Source of the DNA: DASXQK01 sp963757155
GTDB lineage: Bacteria > Pseudomonadota > Alphaproteobacteria > Dongiales > Dongiaceae
Direction: 5' to 3'
Assembly (NCBI GenBank): GCA_963757155.1
Contig: CAVWQS010000037.1
Coordinates: 1-64,000 of the forward strand
Length of the DNA stretch: 64,000 nt
A program made the translations under genes and the position numbers. The notes below the pieces were generated by a model that made no database searches, was not told the origin of the DNA, and was given only the letters and a program-made list of their open reading frames with translations. Each line of letters begins with the position of its first letter. Within the stretch, counting starts at the first letter, position 1. Shown here piece after piece: positions 33,899-43,974 of the stretch.

Positions 33899-34645
33899 TC
33901 AGTTGGCGCTCTTGCCACCGTCGACGTTGAGGACATGGCCGGTGATGAATGAAGCTTCGTCGGACGCGATGAAGACGATCGCGTTGGCAAGCTCCTCCGA
34001 GAGGCCGAGGCGACCCATCGGAACAGTCGTCACCAACGCCGCCTTGTTCTCGCTCGTGCCGGTAAAGCGGGTCAACATGCCGGTGTCGGTGGGCCCGGGC
34101 GCCACGCCGTTGACACGGATTCCCGACTTGGCGATCTCGAGCGCCACCGACTTGGTGATGCCTTCGACGGCATGCTTGCTGCCGACATAGACGGAGGCGC
34201 CCGCCGCGCCCTCGTGCCCATAGGTCGAGGAGATGTTGATGATGCTGCCGCTGCCCTGTCCCTGCATGACGCGCACTTCGTGCTTCATGCTCAGGATCAC
34301 GCCGAGAACATTCGTGTCGAAGGTCGCGGCATAGCTCTCCGCGGTCTGGTCCGTGATCGGGCCAACCTTGCCTTCGGTGCCGGCATTGTTCACCGCGACA
34401 TCCAGACGGCCAAACCGTGCGACGGTCTGGTCGACCAAAGCGCGGATGTCATCCTCCTTGCGGACGTCGGCATTGATGAACTCGGCCTCCGAACCAAGAG
34501 AGCGCAGCTCCGTGACGAGCGCCTTGCCGGCCTCGTCACGCCGGCCGGCAACGACGACCTTCGCGCCCTTCTTGGCGAAGGCGAGGGCGGCGGCGCGCCC
34601 GATGCCGGTCAATCCGCCGGTGATCAATACGACTGGCGTGCTCAT
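33899..34645 (-). CDS. SDR family oxidoreductase
   Basis: This 248-residue classical SDR begins VVLITGGLTGIGRAAALAFAKKGAKVVVAGRR and shows VAVNNAGTEG, Ser in NISSTYG, the YVGSK active site and ITGHVLNVDGG. The start at 34645 fits the family; the frame extends 57 bases upstream. It is divergent from a LysR gene across 177 bases, the usual arrangement for LysR control. No typical T-N11-A site was pinned down. Confidence 0.87.
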   Translation of the reverse strand: MSTPVVLITGGLTGIGRAAALAFAKKGAKVVVAGRRDEAGKALVTELRSLGSEAEFINADVRKEDDIRALVDQTVARFGRLDVAVNNAGTEGKVGPITDQTAESYAATFDTNVLGVILSMKHEVRVMQGQGSGSIINISSTYGHEGAAGASVYVGSKHAVEGITKSVALEIAKSGIRVNGVAPGPTDTGMLTRFTGTSENKAALVTTVPMGRLGLSEELANAIVFIASDEASFITGHVLNVDGGKSAN

Positions 34646-34822
34646 GACCAACTCCTTGATTGTCCAGTGTTTCGAGCTGCGGAAGCCATGCCCGGACGGC
34701 ATCTGACGCGTCGCCCCCGAATGCTTCCCACCGCTCAGGTGATCGAAGATTTAGGCGCTTTATTGCGTGGTGGAAAAAGACTTTGTAGGCTGGGCGCCAT
34801 ACCTCACAGGCATGGGCCGCAC

Positions 34823-35722
34823 ATGGAGTTGCGTCATCTTCGCTATTTCGTCGCGGTCGCCGAGGAAGGCAGCCTCACGGTGGCGGCGGGACGGCGGCTG
34901 CATACGGCACAGCCCTCGCTCAGCCGTCAGATCCGAGATCTCGAACATGAGGTCGGCGTAGAACTGCTTGTGCGGAGTGCGCGCGGCGTCGAGCTGACTG
35001 ACTCCGGCCGAGCCTTTCTCGATCATGCGCGGTTGGCGCTGATGCAGGTCGAGGCAGCCATCGAGGCGGCGCGGCGGGCGGCTCACCCCGCGAAACCGAC
35101 CTTTGCCCTCGGATTTTTGACGGGACAAGAGGTGGATTGGCTTCCGGAAGTCATGCGCATCCTTGGCGACGAACTGCCCAATATCGAGGTCTCAATCACC
35201 AGCCAGTATTCTCCCGACCTTGCGCAGGGGCTGCTGAGGGGAAAGCTCGACTTGGCCTTCATGCGCCCCGAAGCGCAAATGCCCGACCTGGACTATAAGG
35301 TGATCGTCAAAGAGCCGCTTGTCGTCGCCCTGCCGAGCGGCCATCGCCTGGCGTCGCAGGACGCCGTTGCCCTTCAAGACATCGCGGGTGAGATATTCAT
35401 CGGCATGTCGAACACGGCCCCCACGCTCCAGCGGGTCATAGATGATTACCTGAAACGGTCGAGGTCGGATCTCCGGCCGGTGCACAGGGTCGACAATCTG
35501 GCGATGGCGATGTCGCTGATCACATCGACCAAAGGCGTGGCCCTTCTGCCCGCCTATGCGAAGAATTTCCTGCCGTCGTCCGTGACCACCCGTCCGCTCG
35601 ATGGCGAGGCACCGACGATCGATCTCGTCGTCGGCCACAACAAGACCAACACGTCGCCAATTCTCCGACTGTTCCTGTCGCGCGTCGGCCAGCTGAAGAA
35701 GAGGGCGCCGCAAACACATTGA
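34823..35722 (+). CDS. LysR family transcriptional regulator
   Basis: This 299-residue regulator begins MELRHLRYFVAVAEEGSLTVAAGRRLHTAQPSLSRQIRDLEHEVGVELL, the LysR winged helix at residues 1-60. It then has a type 2 periplasmic-binding-like effector domain (FALGFLTGQEVDWLPEVMRIL, LDLAFMRPEAQ, GVALLPAYAKNFLP). It is divergent from the SDR gene at 33899 and probably regulates it. Confidence 0.9.
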   Translation: MELRHLRYFVAVAEEGSLTVAAGRRLHTAQPSLSRQIRDLEHEVGVELLVRSARGVELTDSGRAFLDHARLALMQVEAAIEAARRAAHPAKPTFALGFLTGQEVDWLPEVMRILGDELPNIEVSITSQYSPDLAQGLLRGKLDLAFMRPEAQMPDLDYKVIVKEPLVVALPSGHRLASQDAVALQDIAGEIFIGMSNTAPTLQRVIDDYLKRSRSDLRPVHRVDNLAMAMSLITSTKGVALLPAYAKNFLPSSVTTRPLDGEAPTIDLVVGHNKTNTSPILRLFLSRVGQLKKRAPQTH

Positions 35723-35756
35723 TCGACCGATCGATGTCGATCGCGGGCGAAGCCGG

Positions 35757-35832
35757 GGGCGGCGAAAGCCGGGATTCAAGGGCCGCCAATCTCGCTTGTT
35801 GCTCTGGATTCCGTCTTCGCCGGAATTGCGGA
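35757..35832. repeat. Degenerate REP-like inverted repeat
   Basis: The arms GGCGAAAGCCGGGATTCAAGG and CTCTGGATTCCGTCTTCGCC with a middle of about 20 bases are a diverged version of the element at 17211-17289. It lies after the LysR gene and before the end of the RND permease gene, on convergent 3' ends. Confidence 0.6.
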
Positions 35833-35868
35833 GGCAGAAGGCGGAAATCGATCTAGAGGCCGGGGCCC

Positions 35869-38800
35869 TCACTCGGCAGCCGCCGGCACCTCGACGGGCG
35901 CGCGGCCACCCCGGCGCCGGCTCAGCCATTGATTGACGCGGTCGAGATAGAGATAGACCACCGGCGTCGTGTAGAGCGTCAGCGCCTGGCTGACGATGAG
36001 GCCGCCGACGATGGCGTAGCCGAGGGGCTGGCGGATTTCGGATCCCGTGCCGGTGCCGAGCATCAGCGGGACGCCGCCGAGAAGGGCGGCCATGGTCGTC
36101 ATCATGATGGGGCGGAAGCGCAGCAGGCAGGCTTCGCGGATGGCCGCCGCCGGTTCCAGGCCGCGATGGCGTTCCGCCTCGATCGCGAAATCCACCAGCA
36201 TGATGCCGTTCTTCTTGACGATGCCGATCAAGAGGATGATGCCGATCAGCGCGATGAGGCTGAAATCGAAGCCGAAGGCCATCAGCGTCACCAGCGCCCC
36301 GACGCCGGCCGAGGGCAGGGTCGAGAGGATCGTCAGGGGGTGGATGTAGCTCTCGTAGAGAATCCCCAGGATGATGTAGATGACGATGATCGCCGCCGCG
36401 ACGAGATAAGGCTCACTCGCGAGCGAAGCCTGGAAGGCCTGGGCGTTGCCCTGGAAGGTGCCGGTCAGCGAGGCCGGCGTGCCCATCGCGGCCTCGGCAG
36501 CATTGACCGCCGCCACGGCCTGGCCCAGCGCCACGCCCGGCGCCAGATTGAAGGACAGGGTGACGGCGGGAAACTGGTTCTGGTGATTGATGGACAGGAA
36601 GGTCGTGGGCCGGGTCGTCCATTTGACCAGGGTGCTGAGCGGTACCTGCTGGCCGGTGATGGGCGAATTCACATAGAGTTAGTTCAGCGTGCTCGGCTGG
36701 TCCTGCAGCTCGGGCAGGACCTCCATGACGACGTGATAGCTGTTGAGCTGGGTGAAATACTGGGTGACTTCGCGCTGCCCATAGGCGTCGTAGAGCGTGT
36801 TGTCGATCAGCGCGGGCTGGATGCCGAAGCGCGCGGCCTGGTCGCGGTCGATGGTGAGAGTCAAGGTGGCACCGCCCGTCTGCTGGTCGCTGGCGACATC
36901 GCGCAGCTCCGGCAGGGTCTTCATCTCAGCGAGGATTTTGGGGGCCCATGTGTCGAGCTCGCCCAGATCGGCGTCGAGCAGGGTGTATTGATACTGGGTG
37001 CGGGCCAGCCTGCCGCCGACATTGATGTCCTGCGCCACCTGCAGGAACAGCGCCGCGCCCTCGACCTTGGCCAGCTTGGGCTGCAGCCGGCGGATGACCT
37101 GGTCGGCCGTGACGTTGCGCTGGTCGCGCGGCTTCAGGGTGATGAAGAAGCGCCCGTTGTTCTGCGTCTGGGCGCCGCCCGCGCCCACCGCCATGCCGAC
37201 CGTGGCGACGGCGGGATCCTCGGCTCACCACCTCGCCGAGGGCGCGCTGGCGGCGGACCATCTCGGCGAAGGAGATGTCCTGGGCCGCCTCCGAGGTGCC
37301 GATGATGAGGCCGGTATCCTGCTGCGGAAAGAAGCCTTTGGGAATGACGATGAAGAGATAGCCGGTCGCGACCAGAGTGGCGAGAAAGACGGCGAAGGTG
37401 ATGCGGTGGTGGCGAAGGGCGACATCGAGACTGCGGCGGTAGCCGGTGAGCAGGATATCGAACCCCCGTTCCGAGAGCATATAGAGACGCCCATGCCTTA
37501 CCTCCCGATCGGCCCGCATGAACCGGGCGCACATCATCGGGGTCAAGGTCAGCGAGACCACGGCGGAAACGGCGATGGTCATGGCGACGGTGACGCCGAA
37601 TTCGCGAAACAGCCGCCCGACGATCCCGCCCATGAGCAGCAGCGGGATGAAGACGGCGACGAGCGACAGGCTGATGGAGATGATGGTGAAGCCGATCTCG
37701 CCCGCACCCTTGATGGCGGCTTCCTTCGGCGTCAGCCCGTCCTCGATATGGCGATGGATGTTCTCGAGCATCACGATCGCATCGTCGACGACGAAGCCGA
37801 CGGCGATGGCAAGGGCCATCAAGGAGAGATTGTCGAGGCTGTAGCCCAGCAGATACATGATCGCGAAGGTGCCGACGAGCGCCAAAGGCACGGCGACGCT
37901 CGGGATCACCGTCGCCCAGAGGCTGCGCAGGAAGACGAAGATCACCATGACGACCAAGGCGATGGTGAGCATCAGGGTGAACTGGATGTCGGCGACCGAG
38001 GCGCGGATGGTCTGCGTGCGGTCGCTGAGGGTGCTGATCGTGATCGCCGAGGGGATCGCCGCGCGCAGCTGGGGCATGGCGGCATTGATGAGATCGACGG
38101 TCTGCGATGACGTTGGCGCCGGGCAGCTTGTAGACGGGCAGCAGGATCGCCGGCTTCCCATTGGCCCAGGCACCGAGCTTGTCGTTCTCCGGCCCGTCCA
38201 CCGCGCGGCCGATGTCCCGGACGCGGACGGGGGCACCGCTCTTATAGGCGACGACGATGTCGTTCCAGGGCTCGGCCTTCAGCTCCTGGTCGTTGTCATA
38301 GATCGTATAGGTGCGGCTCGGGCCGTCGATGGTCCCCTTGGGGCTATCGGTGGTCGCTGTCGTGATGGTGGAGCGGATATCCTCCAGCGACAGGCCGAGT
38401 GAGGCGACTTTCGCCGGATCCAGCTGGATGCGCACCGCCGGCTTCTGCTGACCGCTGACGCTGACCTGGGCGACGCCGGAGATCTGGCTGATGTGCTGGG
38501 CCAGGATGTTCTCGGCATAGTCGTCGACCTGGGTCAGCGGCATGGCGTCGGAGGTGAGGGCGAGGACCAGGATCGGCGCATCCGCCGGATTGACCTTCCG
38601 GTAGGTGGGCGGCGAGGGCAGATTTGTCGGCAGCTGGCCGCTGGCGGCATTGATCGCCGTCTGGATGTCCTGCGCCGCGCCATCGATATTGCGCGAGAGA
38701 TCGAACTGAACCGTGATCGCGCTATTGCCCAGCGTGCTGCTGGAGGTCATCTGCGTCACGCCCGGGATCTCGCCGAACTGCCGTTCCAGGGGCTGCGTCA

Positions 38801-38987
38801 CCGAGGAGGCGATGGTTTCGGGGCTGGCGCCGGGCAGGGAGGTCGAGACCTGGATCGTGGGAAAATCGACTTCCGGCAGCGGGGCCACCGGCAGCAGCGG
38901 ATAGGCGGCCAAGCCGACCAGCAGGATCCCCGCCATGAGCAGGGATGTCGCGATGGGCCGCTCGATGAAAGCCTTGGAGATGTTCAT
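35869..38987 (-). pseudogene. RND efflux permease (MdtB/AcrB type), broken
   Basis: The minus strand encodes an inner-membrane RND permease. It begins MNISKAFIERPIATSLLMAG and shows PLPEVDFPTIQVSTSLPGASPETIASS, the proton-relay helix VGFVVDDAIVMLENIHRH and the C-terminal FRPIMMTTMAALLGGVPLMLG. The frame is broken three times: an extra base at 38105 (between PGANVI and QTVDLINAAM), another at 37219 (between GEVVSR and DPAVATVGM), and an in-frame TAA at 36679 (NLN-stop-LYVNSP). Corrected, it would have about 1039 residues, the usual length. It overlaps the adaptor gene by ATGA. As it stands the pump cannot be made. Confidence 0.88.
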
Positions 38988-40156
38988 GGCGTGGTCACCG
39001 GAGGCGCCACGGCACGGGAGGCCTCGACCTTCACCCCCGGGGCCAGGCGGTACTGGCCCGCCGTCACCACATGCTCGCCGGCTTTGAGGCCGCCCAGCAC
39101 CACGGCGCGGCCGCCGGTGATCGCGCCGGCATCGATCGGGCGCATCTCCACCGTGCTGTCCGGCTTGACGACATAGGTGAAGAAGCCGGCGGGCCCGCGC
39201 TGCAGGGCCTCGGAGGGGACGGTCAAAGCGTCATGGGCGGTCTTGGCGAGGAGGCGGATGTTGACGAACTCGCCCGGCCATAGCGCCTCGTCCCGATTGG
39301 GGAAGGTGCCCTTGAGGCGGATCGTCCCCGTGCCCTGCTCGATCTCATTGTCGATGAGGGCCAGCGTGCCCTGGGCCAGCTGCTGCCGGCCGTCCCGGCT
39401 CATGGCGAAGATGGCCACCGGACCGGCGGCCATCGCCGATTTGACGGGGGCGAGCTGATCCTCCGGCAGCGTGAAGATCACGGAGATCGGCTGCAGCTGG
39501 GTGACGACGACGAGCCCCGAACTGTCGGTGGGATGCACGATATTGCCCTGGTCGACGAGCCTGATGCCGGTCGTTCCCGTGAGGGGCGAGGTGATCCGGG
39601 TATAGTCGAGCTGGGTCTTCGCGAAATCGATGGCGCCCTGATCGGCTTGGATCTGCGCCTCGAGCTGGGCGACCGTGGCGCGCTGGGTATCGAGCGTCTG
39701 CAGGGTGACATAACTGCTCGGTGCCAGATTGGTGAAGCGCTTCAGGTTGATGTTCGCATTGACCAGATTCGCCTGGTCTTCCAGCTTGCGCGCGACAGCC
39801 TGGTCGTAATTGGCTTGGAAGGGGCGGGGGTCGATCTGCGCCAGGAGGTCGCCCGCCTTGACCTTCTGCCCCTCGGTGAAGGCAACCCGCTGCAATTGGC
39901 CGTCAACCTGGGTCCTGACGACCACGGTATTATAGGCTTGCACCGTGCCCAGGCCCGGCAGATAGAGCGGCACGTCGCGGCGCTCCACGGTCGCGATCTG
40001 GACGGGCACGGCCGGTGGCGGGACCGGCAGGACGGCAGCCCCGGAGCTCTGCCCGAGATAGGCCTGGACCGCGATATAGCTCGCCAAGGTGGCGGCAAGG
40101 GCGAGGGTTCCGGTGATGAGAAACCGGCGCGGGCGCCGATGAGAGGACGATGTCAC
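38984..40156 (-). CDS. RND efflux periplasmic adaptor (MFP)
   Basis: This 390-residue adaptor has an N-terminal membrane anchor (FLITGTLALAATLASYIAVQAYL) and the biotinyl-lipoyl-like halves GLGTVQAYNTVVVRTQVDGQLQRVAFTEGQKVKAGDLLAQID and YTRITSPLTGTTGIRL around an alpha-helical hairpin. The beta-barrel domain ends GEFVNIRLLAK. It resembles MdtA. It is the first gene of a two-gene operon with the broken permease, and no outer-membrane channel gene is nearby. It is intact while its partner is not. Confidence 0.9.
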   Translation of the reverse strand: MTSSSHRRPRRFLITGTLALAATLASYIAVQAYLGQSSGAAVLPVPPPAVPVQIATVERRDVPLYLPGLGTVQAYNTVVVRTQVDGQLQRVAFTEGQKVKAGDLLAQIDPRPFQANYDQAVARKLEDQANLVNANINLKRFTNLAPSSYVTLQTLDTQRATVAQLEAQIQADQGAIDFAKTQLDYTRITSPLTGTTGIRLVDQGNIVHPTDSSGLVVVTQLQPISVIFTLPEDQLAPVKSAMAAGPVAIFAMSRDGRQQLAQGTLALIDNEIEQGTGTIRLKGTFPNRDEALWPGEFVNIRLLAKTAHDALTVPSEALQRGPAGFFTYVVKPDSTVEMRPIDAGAITGGRAVVLGGLKAGEHVVTAGQYRLAPGVKVEASRAVAPPVTTP

Positions 40157-40404
40157 CTTGAACCTCGATGTCTAGCGAGCGGATTGACCCCCGCGCCATC
40201 CCGAAATGGCAGCCGGCGCAGTGTCCTCGTTAGTTGTAGATGGCCGACGGGCAGGCTGCCGTTTTTCCGTTCTTGTCGCGCTTTTGGCAGGCTTGCGTCA
40301 GAGCGGCCGGGTGACGCAGAAGTAATGCCGAGGCAATATTGCCAGGGGCGGCGCGGCGGGAGTGCCGTGAGAGGCCTGGCTATGAAGAGCGAGAGAAATC
40401 GGCA

Positions 40405-40887
40405 ATGCAGAACGAACGACCTCTCTTGGCGATGGAGATTCCCGGTGAGCAGGGATCTCCCTATCCCGAGCCATTCGCGTCGCTGGCCACGAGCACGGCC
40501 TTTCGACGGCTGGCCGATCGATTCGGACTGACCCAGCTTGGCGTCAATATGATCACCCTCGAGCCGGGTACCCAGTCGGGTCTCCGGCATTGGCACTCGC
40601 TGGAAGACGAGTTCATCTATGTCATCGAGGGCGAGCTCACGCTGCGGACAAACAGCGGAGAATGTCGGCTGGCGAAAGGGATGTGCATAGGGTTCAAGGC
40701 CCAGGATCGAAACGCCCATCTCGTGTTGAACCGCAGTGGCGCCGTCGCGCATTACCTCATCGTCGGATCGCGCGTGCCGGGCGATGTCAGCTTCTATCCG
40801 GATGACGATCTGGCCTGGCTCCCGACCGAAGATGGGGATAGGGCCGTCCACAGGGATGGCAGGCCCTATCCGCCTACAGGCGAGTGA
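40405..40887 (+). CDS. Cupin-domain protein
   Basis: This 160-residue single-cupin protein has TLEPGTQSGLRHWHSLEDEFIYVIEGELTLRTNSGE, with the His-x-His and Glu ligands of motif 1, and KAQDRNAHLVLNRSG as motif 2. The tail VPGDVSFYPDDDLAW is typical of cupins annotated as transcription-factor-like or sugar-binding proteins in this group. It lies alone. The 248 bases upstream, back to the adaptor gene start, hold nothing recognisable. Confidence 0.82.
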   Translation: MQNERPLLAMEIPGEQGSPYPEPFASLATSTAFRRLADRFGLTQLGVNMITLEPGTQSGLRHWHSLEDEFIYVIEGELTLRTNSGECRLAKGMCIGFKAQDRNAHLVLNRSGAVAHYLIVGSRVPGDVSFYPDDDLAWLPTEDGDRAVHRDGRPYPPTGE

Positions 40888-41014
40888 GGCAGATGCGCTC
40901 TCTGCCGGTCGGCGAGGAGCCAGGCTTGTGCTACTGTGGCGGCGTCGGCGGAACGACGCGGTGCTTTGACCGTTCCCTCCTCGACGAAGAGCCAGGCGCA
41001 AGGCAGAGCGGGAA

Positions 41015-41473
41015 ATGACAAGAAAGATCATGAGGATGCGCAGTCGAACGACTCTTTCAGCAGCAGTCATCCTGACGGCGGCGCTGCTGGCACGATCCGA
41101 AGCTGCGACCGCCGGTCATCCGCTGCCCCTTCACGACGGTTTCTACCTCGATGCCGATGTGCCCTGTGGCGAGGCCTATACGGCGGCGATGCTGCAGATC
41201 ATGGGCGACCGCTTCGAATCCGGGAACAACCTCTGCACGATCAAATCGGTATCCCATGAGGGGCGGTCCTTCACCGTGGCTCATGAGTGCCAGGAGACAA
41301 GCACGGGGGCGAAGAGCGCCGGTACGCTGAACATGGTCATCCCCGACAGCCATACGGTGGTTTTCGGCCCCGATGACGACCCTATGAAATATCGCTACTG
41401 CCCGATCTCCTCGCTGCCGGCGTCATTCAAGAATTCGCAGGAGACGGTGCCGGACACGCCACCGTTCCAATAG
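41015..41473 (+). CDS. Secreted protein, unknown family
   Basis: This 152-residue protein has a signal-like N-terminus (TLSAAVILTAALLARSEA) and a mature part with four cysteines (in VPCGEAY, NLCTIKS, HECQETS, YRYCPIS), probably forming two disulfides. I do not recognise the family. Small periplasmic proteins with this Cys spacing are common in Rhizobiales and Rhodospirillales, from memory. A Met at residue 7 is an alternative start. Confidence 0.55.
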   Translation: MTRKIMRMRSRTTLSAAVILTAALLARSEAATAGHPLPLHDGFYLDADVPCGEAYTAAMLQIMGDRFESGNNLCTIKSVSHEGRSFTVAHECQETSTGAKSAGTLNMVIPDSHTVVFGPDDDPMKYRYCPISSLPASFKNSQETVPDTPPFQ

Positions 41474-41556
41474 GGCTGATGCTGCGAGTGGCGGCAATGG
41501 TCGTCGACGCGACGCTGGAGAGCGCCCTCGACAGCATCGGGGAGTAGCGGTGCCCG

Positions 41557-42030
41557 ATGAAGCAAGCGCTCCTGGTTATCGACGTTCAAGCCAGCTTTCC
41601 CGTACCGGCGGAGATCGTGCGGGGGATCTGCGCGCTGAGCGCCGTTCTCCCCAGCGTGGCGACGGTCGAAAGGCATGATGAAGCCGTCACGCCCTTTGAA
41701 CGCCAGCTCGGATGGAAGCCCGGAAAGAGTGACGAAAGCCTCGTCCCGGCCGACCGCGTCTTCGTAAAGCACGGCTATCTCCCACCGGCCGCGGCCATTC
41801 AGCATCTCAGTGACTTGCATCCGGACCGGGTGCTGGTCTGCGGCATCCAGGCGGAGACCTGCGTGCTCGCGGCCGGCTTCGCTCTGTTCGACGCCGGCCT
41901 GCACCCCACGCTTCTGAAATGGCTCACCGTCGGCTCGTCGCTGGATCCCTCCGGCGAGCTGGGAGCGCGCTTGTGGGCGCATCACTTCGGCAGCGTCTTA
42001 TCGAGTGTGGACCAACTCGACCTGAGTTGA
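41557..42030 (+). CDS. Isochorismatase-like cysteine hydrolase
   Basis: This 157-residue cysteine hydrolase shows the triad of the family: Asp9 in LLVIDVQASF, Lys71 in VFVKHGY and the nucleophile Cys102 in VCGIQAETCVLAAG. It is shorter than nicotinamidase (about 180-210 residues) and lacks the nicotinamidase metal site. It probably hydrolyses an amide or ester. No partner gene is evident. Confidence 0.87.
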   Translation: MKQALLVIDVQASFPVPAEIVRGICALSAVLPSVATVERHDEAVTPFERQLGWKPGKSDESLVPADRVFVKHGYLPPAAAIQHLSDLHPDRVLVCGIQAETCVLAAGFALFDAGLHPTLLKWLTVGSSLDPSGELGARLWAHHFGSVLSSVDQLDLS

Positions 42031-42172
42031 ACGGGCGACACCTCGCAGGATCCCTCCCGGACGTCCCTCCCGGACAGTTCCGCCTTCGGGGTTGCTGCAC
42101 AGCTTCTGGGTTCAGCGGTTCGCGAAATTCTGTTAATTCGAATGCTTGGTTGCGGCCCCGCCGCAAGCGCAG

Positions 42173-42781
42173 CTAGGCGGCGCCGACCTCGACCACCAGC
42201 TCGGAGATCTCGGTCCCCGCGTTGATCTCCCAGCCCTGCATGTTGAGATCGAAGGGGCAGGAGGAGACGACGCAGATCAGATCCATGAGCGCTTCCAACT
42301 CCACATAGGCGCCGGGCGCCACGGGATTGGGCGGGGAGACCAGTCGGCCGTCGGGCTCGATCCGCGTGTTGGTGAAGAAATTCACCGGTTGGGGAATGAC
42401 GTCGATCTCATGGCCCAGGCGGCGCATCGCGACCTGGAGGTTTTCGGCGCAGCTCGCATGCGGACCTTGATGGCCGAAGAACTCGTAGCGGAACTGATCG
42501 CAGGCCGCGATCATCATGTCATGACATCCCGCCGCCCCATCGGCGACCAGCTTGACCATGGGCCGGCGGAAGCGCGAGATCAGGACATCGCCGAGGCGCG
42601 GCTTGACCGAGAATGTCGTGACCCAGCTATGCGGCGGCGACAGCCATTCGCGGGTGTTGGCCGCGTTGAAGGCGAAGAAATCGGCGGCCTGGCGCCCCTT
42701 CGGCGTTGTCACCCGGATCCGGGCGCCCATCGGCACCGCGACAGCACGTCCTTCCCGGGCCGGTACGATGATCGCCGCCAT
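42173..42781 (-). CDS. DUF1989 (urea carboxylase-associated) protein
   Basis: This 202-residue protein has IIVPAREGRAVAVPMGARIRVTTPKGRQAADFFAFNAANTREWLSPPHSW, the DUF1989 start, and HEIDVIPQPVNFFTNTRIEPDGRLVSPPNPVAPG. The C-terminus carries VVSSCPFDLNMQG. The family often accompanies urea carboxylase or guanidine degradation genes and may bind a metal through conserved Cys and Asn residues. Here it stands alone. It may have a link to the Gdx exporter elsewhere in the window, but this is only a thought. Confidence 0.82.
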   Translation of the reverse strand: MAAIIVPAREGRAVAVPMGARIRVTTPKGRQAADFFAFNAANTREWLSPPHSWVTTFSVKPRLGDVLISRFRRPMVKLVADGAAGCHDMMIAACDQFRYEFFGHQGPHASCAENLQVAMRRLGHEIDVIPQPVNFFTNTRIEPDGRLVSPPNPVAPGAYVELEALMDLICVVSSCPFDLNMQGWEINAGTEISELVVEVGAA

Positions 42782-42826
42782 GCGGCTTTCTCCCTCGAGT
42801 TGGAACGAGGCCGCAATCTACCAAAC

Positions 42827-43537
42827 TCAGGGCGCCTTGAGGCCGGCGGCGAAGGGCAGCTCCGGCGCTTTGTTCGGCGGCGGGTCTTCCCGCTCGCCTC
42901 TGGCGACGATCATGAGCTGGTCGTCCGGCAGCGGCCGCTGCAGCTTCAGGGCCTCGGGGGTCGGCGCCTCGAGCCAGGCGTCGCATTCCGCCGCCGTCGT
43001 CAGCAGCACCGGCATGGCCTTGGCATGGACGGGGCGGACCACCTCGTTCGGCGCCGTCGTCAGGAATCCGAAGAGGGTATGCTCCCCCTCGACGGGGTTC
43101 TTCTGGGTGCCGCGGGTGCCGGTCCATCGGCACCAGATGCCGGCGAAGGCGAAGAGGGGCCGCTGCTCATCGAGGGCGAACCAGGTCCAGACCTTCTGGC
43201 CGGTCACGGGATCCGCGAGATCCGTCGGCTCGCAGAAGGAGGTCGCCGGCACGAGGCAGCGGAACTGCGGCGTCAGCCAGCTGCGCCAATGCGGCGATTG
43301 CACATTGCGGATATTGGTCTGGCCGCGGTCGATGGGAGTCTTGCGGAAGGCCGGCGGCGTCGGCATGCCCCAGCGCGCCGAGACGGCCTCGCGCTCGCCA
43401 TCCTTGCGCCGGCGGATGATCGGCGCCTGATGATCGGGAAAGATCCCGGGCAGATGGAGCTGATTGATCCCGCTCTGCACCTGGAAGAGCTGGCGCATCG
43501 CCTGATGGGTGGTGGTCATGGAATAGAGATTGCACAT
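42827..43537 (-). CDS. SRAP (YedK/HMCES-like) DNA-protein crosslink protein
   Basis: This 236-residue SOS-response-associated protein crosslinks to abasic sites in single-stranded DNA. Cys2 follows the start Met, as required (MCNLYSMTTTHQ). Also seen are RWGMPTPPA, TNIRNVQSPHW, RCLVPATSFCEPTD (catalytic Glu) and VHAKAMPVLL (His). The length is usual. A small CxxC protein gene lies just upstream on the same strand with an 18-base gap and may be co-transcribed. No LexA box was identified. Confidence 0.9.
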   Translation of the reverse strand: MCNLYSMTTTHQAMRQLFQVQSGINQLHLPGIFPDHQAPIIRRRKDGEREAVSARWGMPTPPAFRKTPIDRGQTNIRNVQSPHWRSWLTPQFRCLVPATSFCEPTDLADPVTGQKVWTWFALDEQRPLFAFAGIWCRWTGTRGTQKNPVEGEHTLFGFLTTAPNEVVRPVHAKAMPVLLTTAAECDAWLEAPTPEALKLQRPLPDDQLMIVARGEREDPPPNKAPELPFAAGLKAP

Positions 43538-43555
43538 GGCGTCCCTTGTCTCTCA

Positions 43556-43795
43556 TCAGCGCGGCTCGCGCAACGGCGGGGGCGCGGGGTCGACCACCGC
43601 CAGGGCCTGGCGATGGCTGCAGCGGGCGCAGCGCAGGCGGCGGGCGACCTCCGCCATGGACATGTTGCGGCGGACGGCGCGGGCGAGCTGCCAGGCATCC
43701 AGCCTCTCGCCATGGCCGCAGTTCAGACAGAAGGCCCAGACCTTTCCGCTGGCCCGGGTGGCATCGCGCAAAGTGGGGGAGGGCATGTCGCGCAT
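43556..43795 (-). CDS. Small zinc-ribbon protein
   Basis: This 79-residue protein carries two CxxC pairs, FCLNCGH and LRCARCSH, separated by about 30 helical residues, and a Pro-rich tail. A zinc ribbon is very likely. Its family is not one I recognise. It precedes the SRAP gene at 18 bases on the same strand, so a role in the same DNA-repair context is possible. Confidence 0.65.
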   Translation of the reverse strand: MRDMPSPTLRDATRASGKVWAFCLNCGHGERLDAWQLARAVRRNMSMAEVARRLRCARCSHRQALAVVDPAPPPLREPR

Positions 43796-43974
43796 GGCTC
43801 GGCACCGGCAGTAAGCACCGATCGAAGCACGAGAACATTATGGGAACAAGCCGCTAGGTTTCGGCCGGATTGGGGCAAGGTCACCCCATATGATGTGGCC
43901 AGCGGCCGATTCTGGCAGGCAACGACACGCCGGCGCATTCCGCGCGAGGCGGATGCGCCGGCAAGCTGCTTCGG

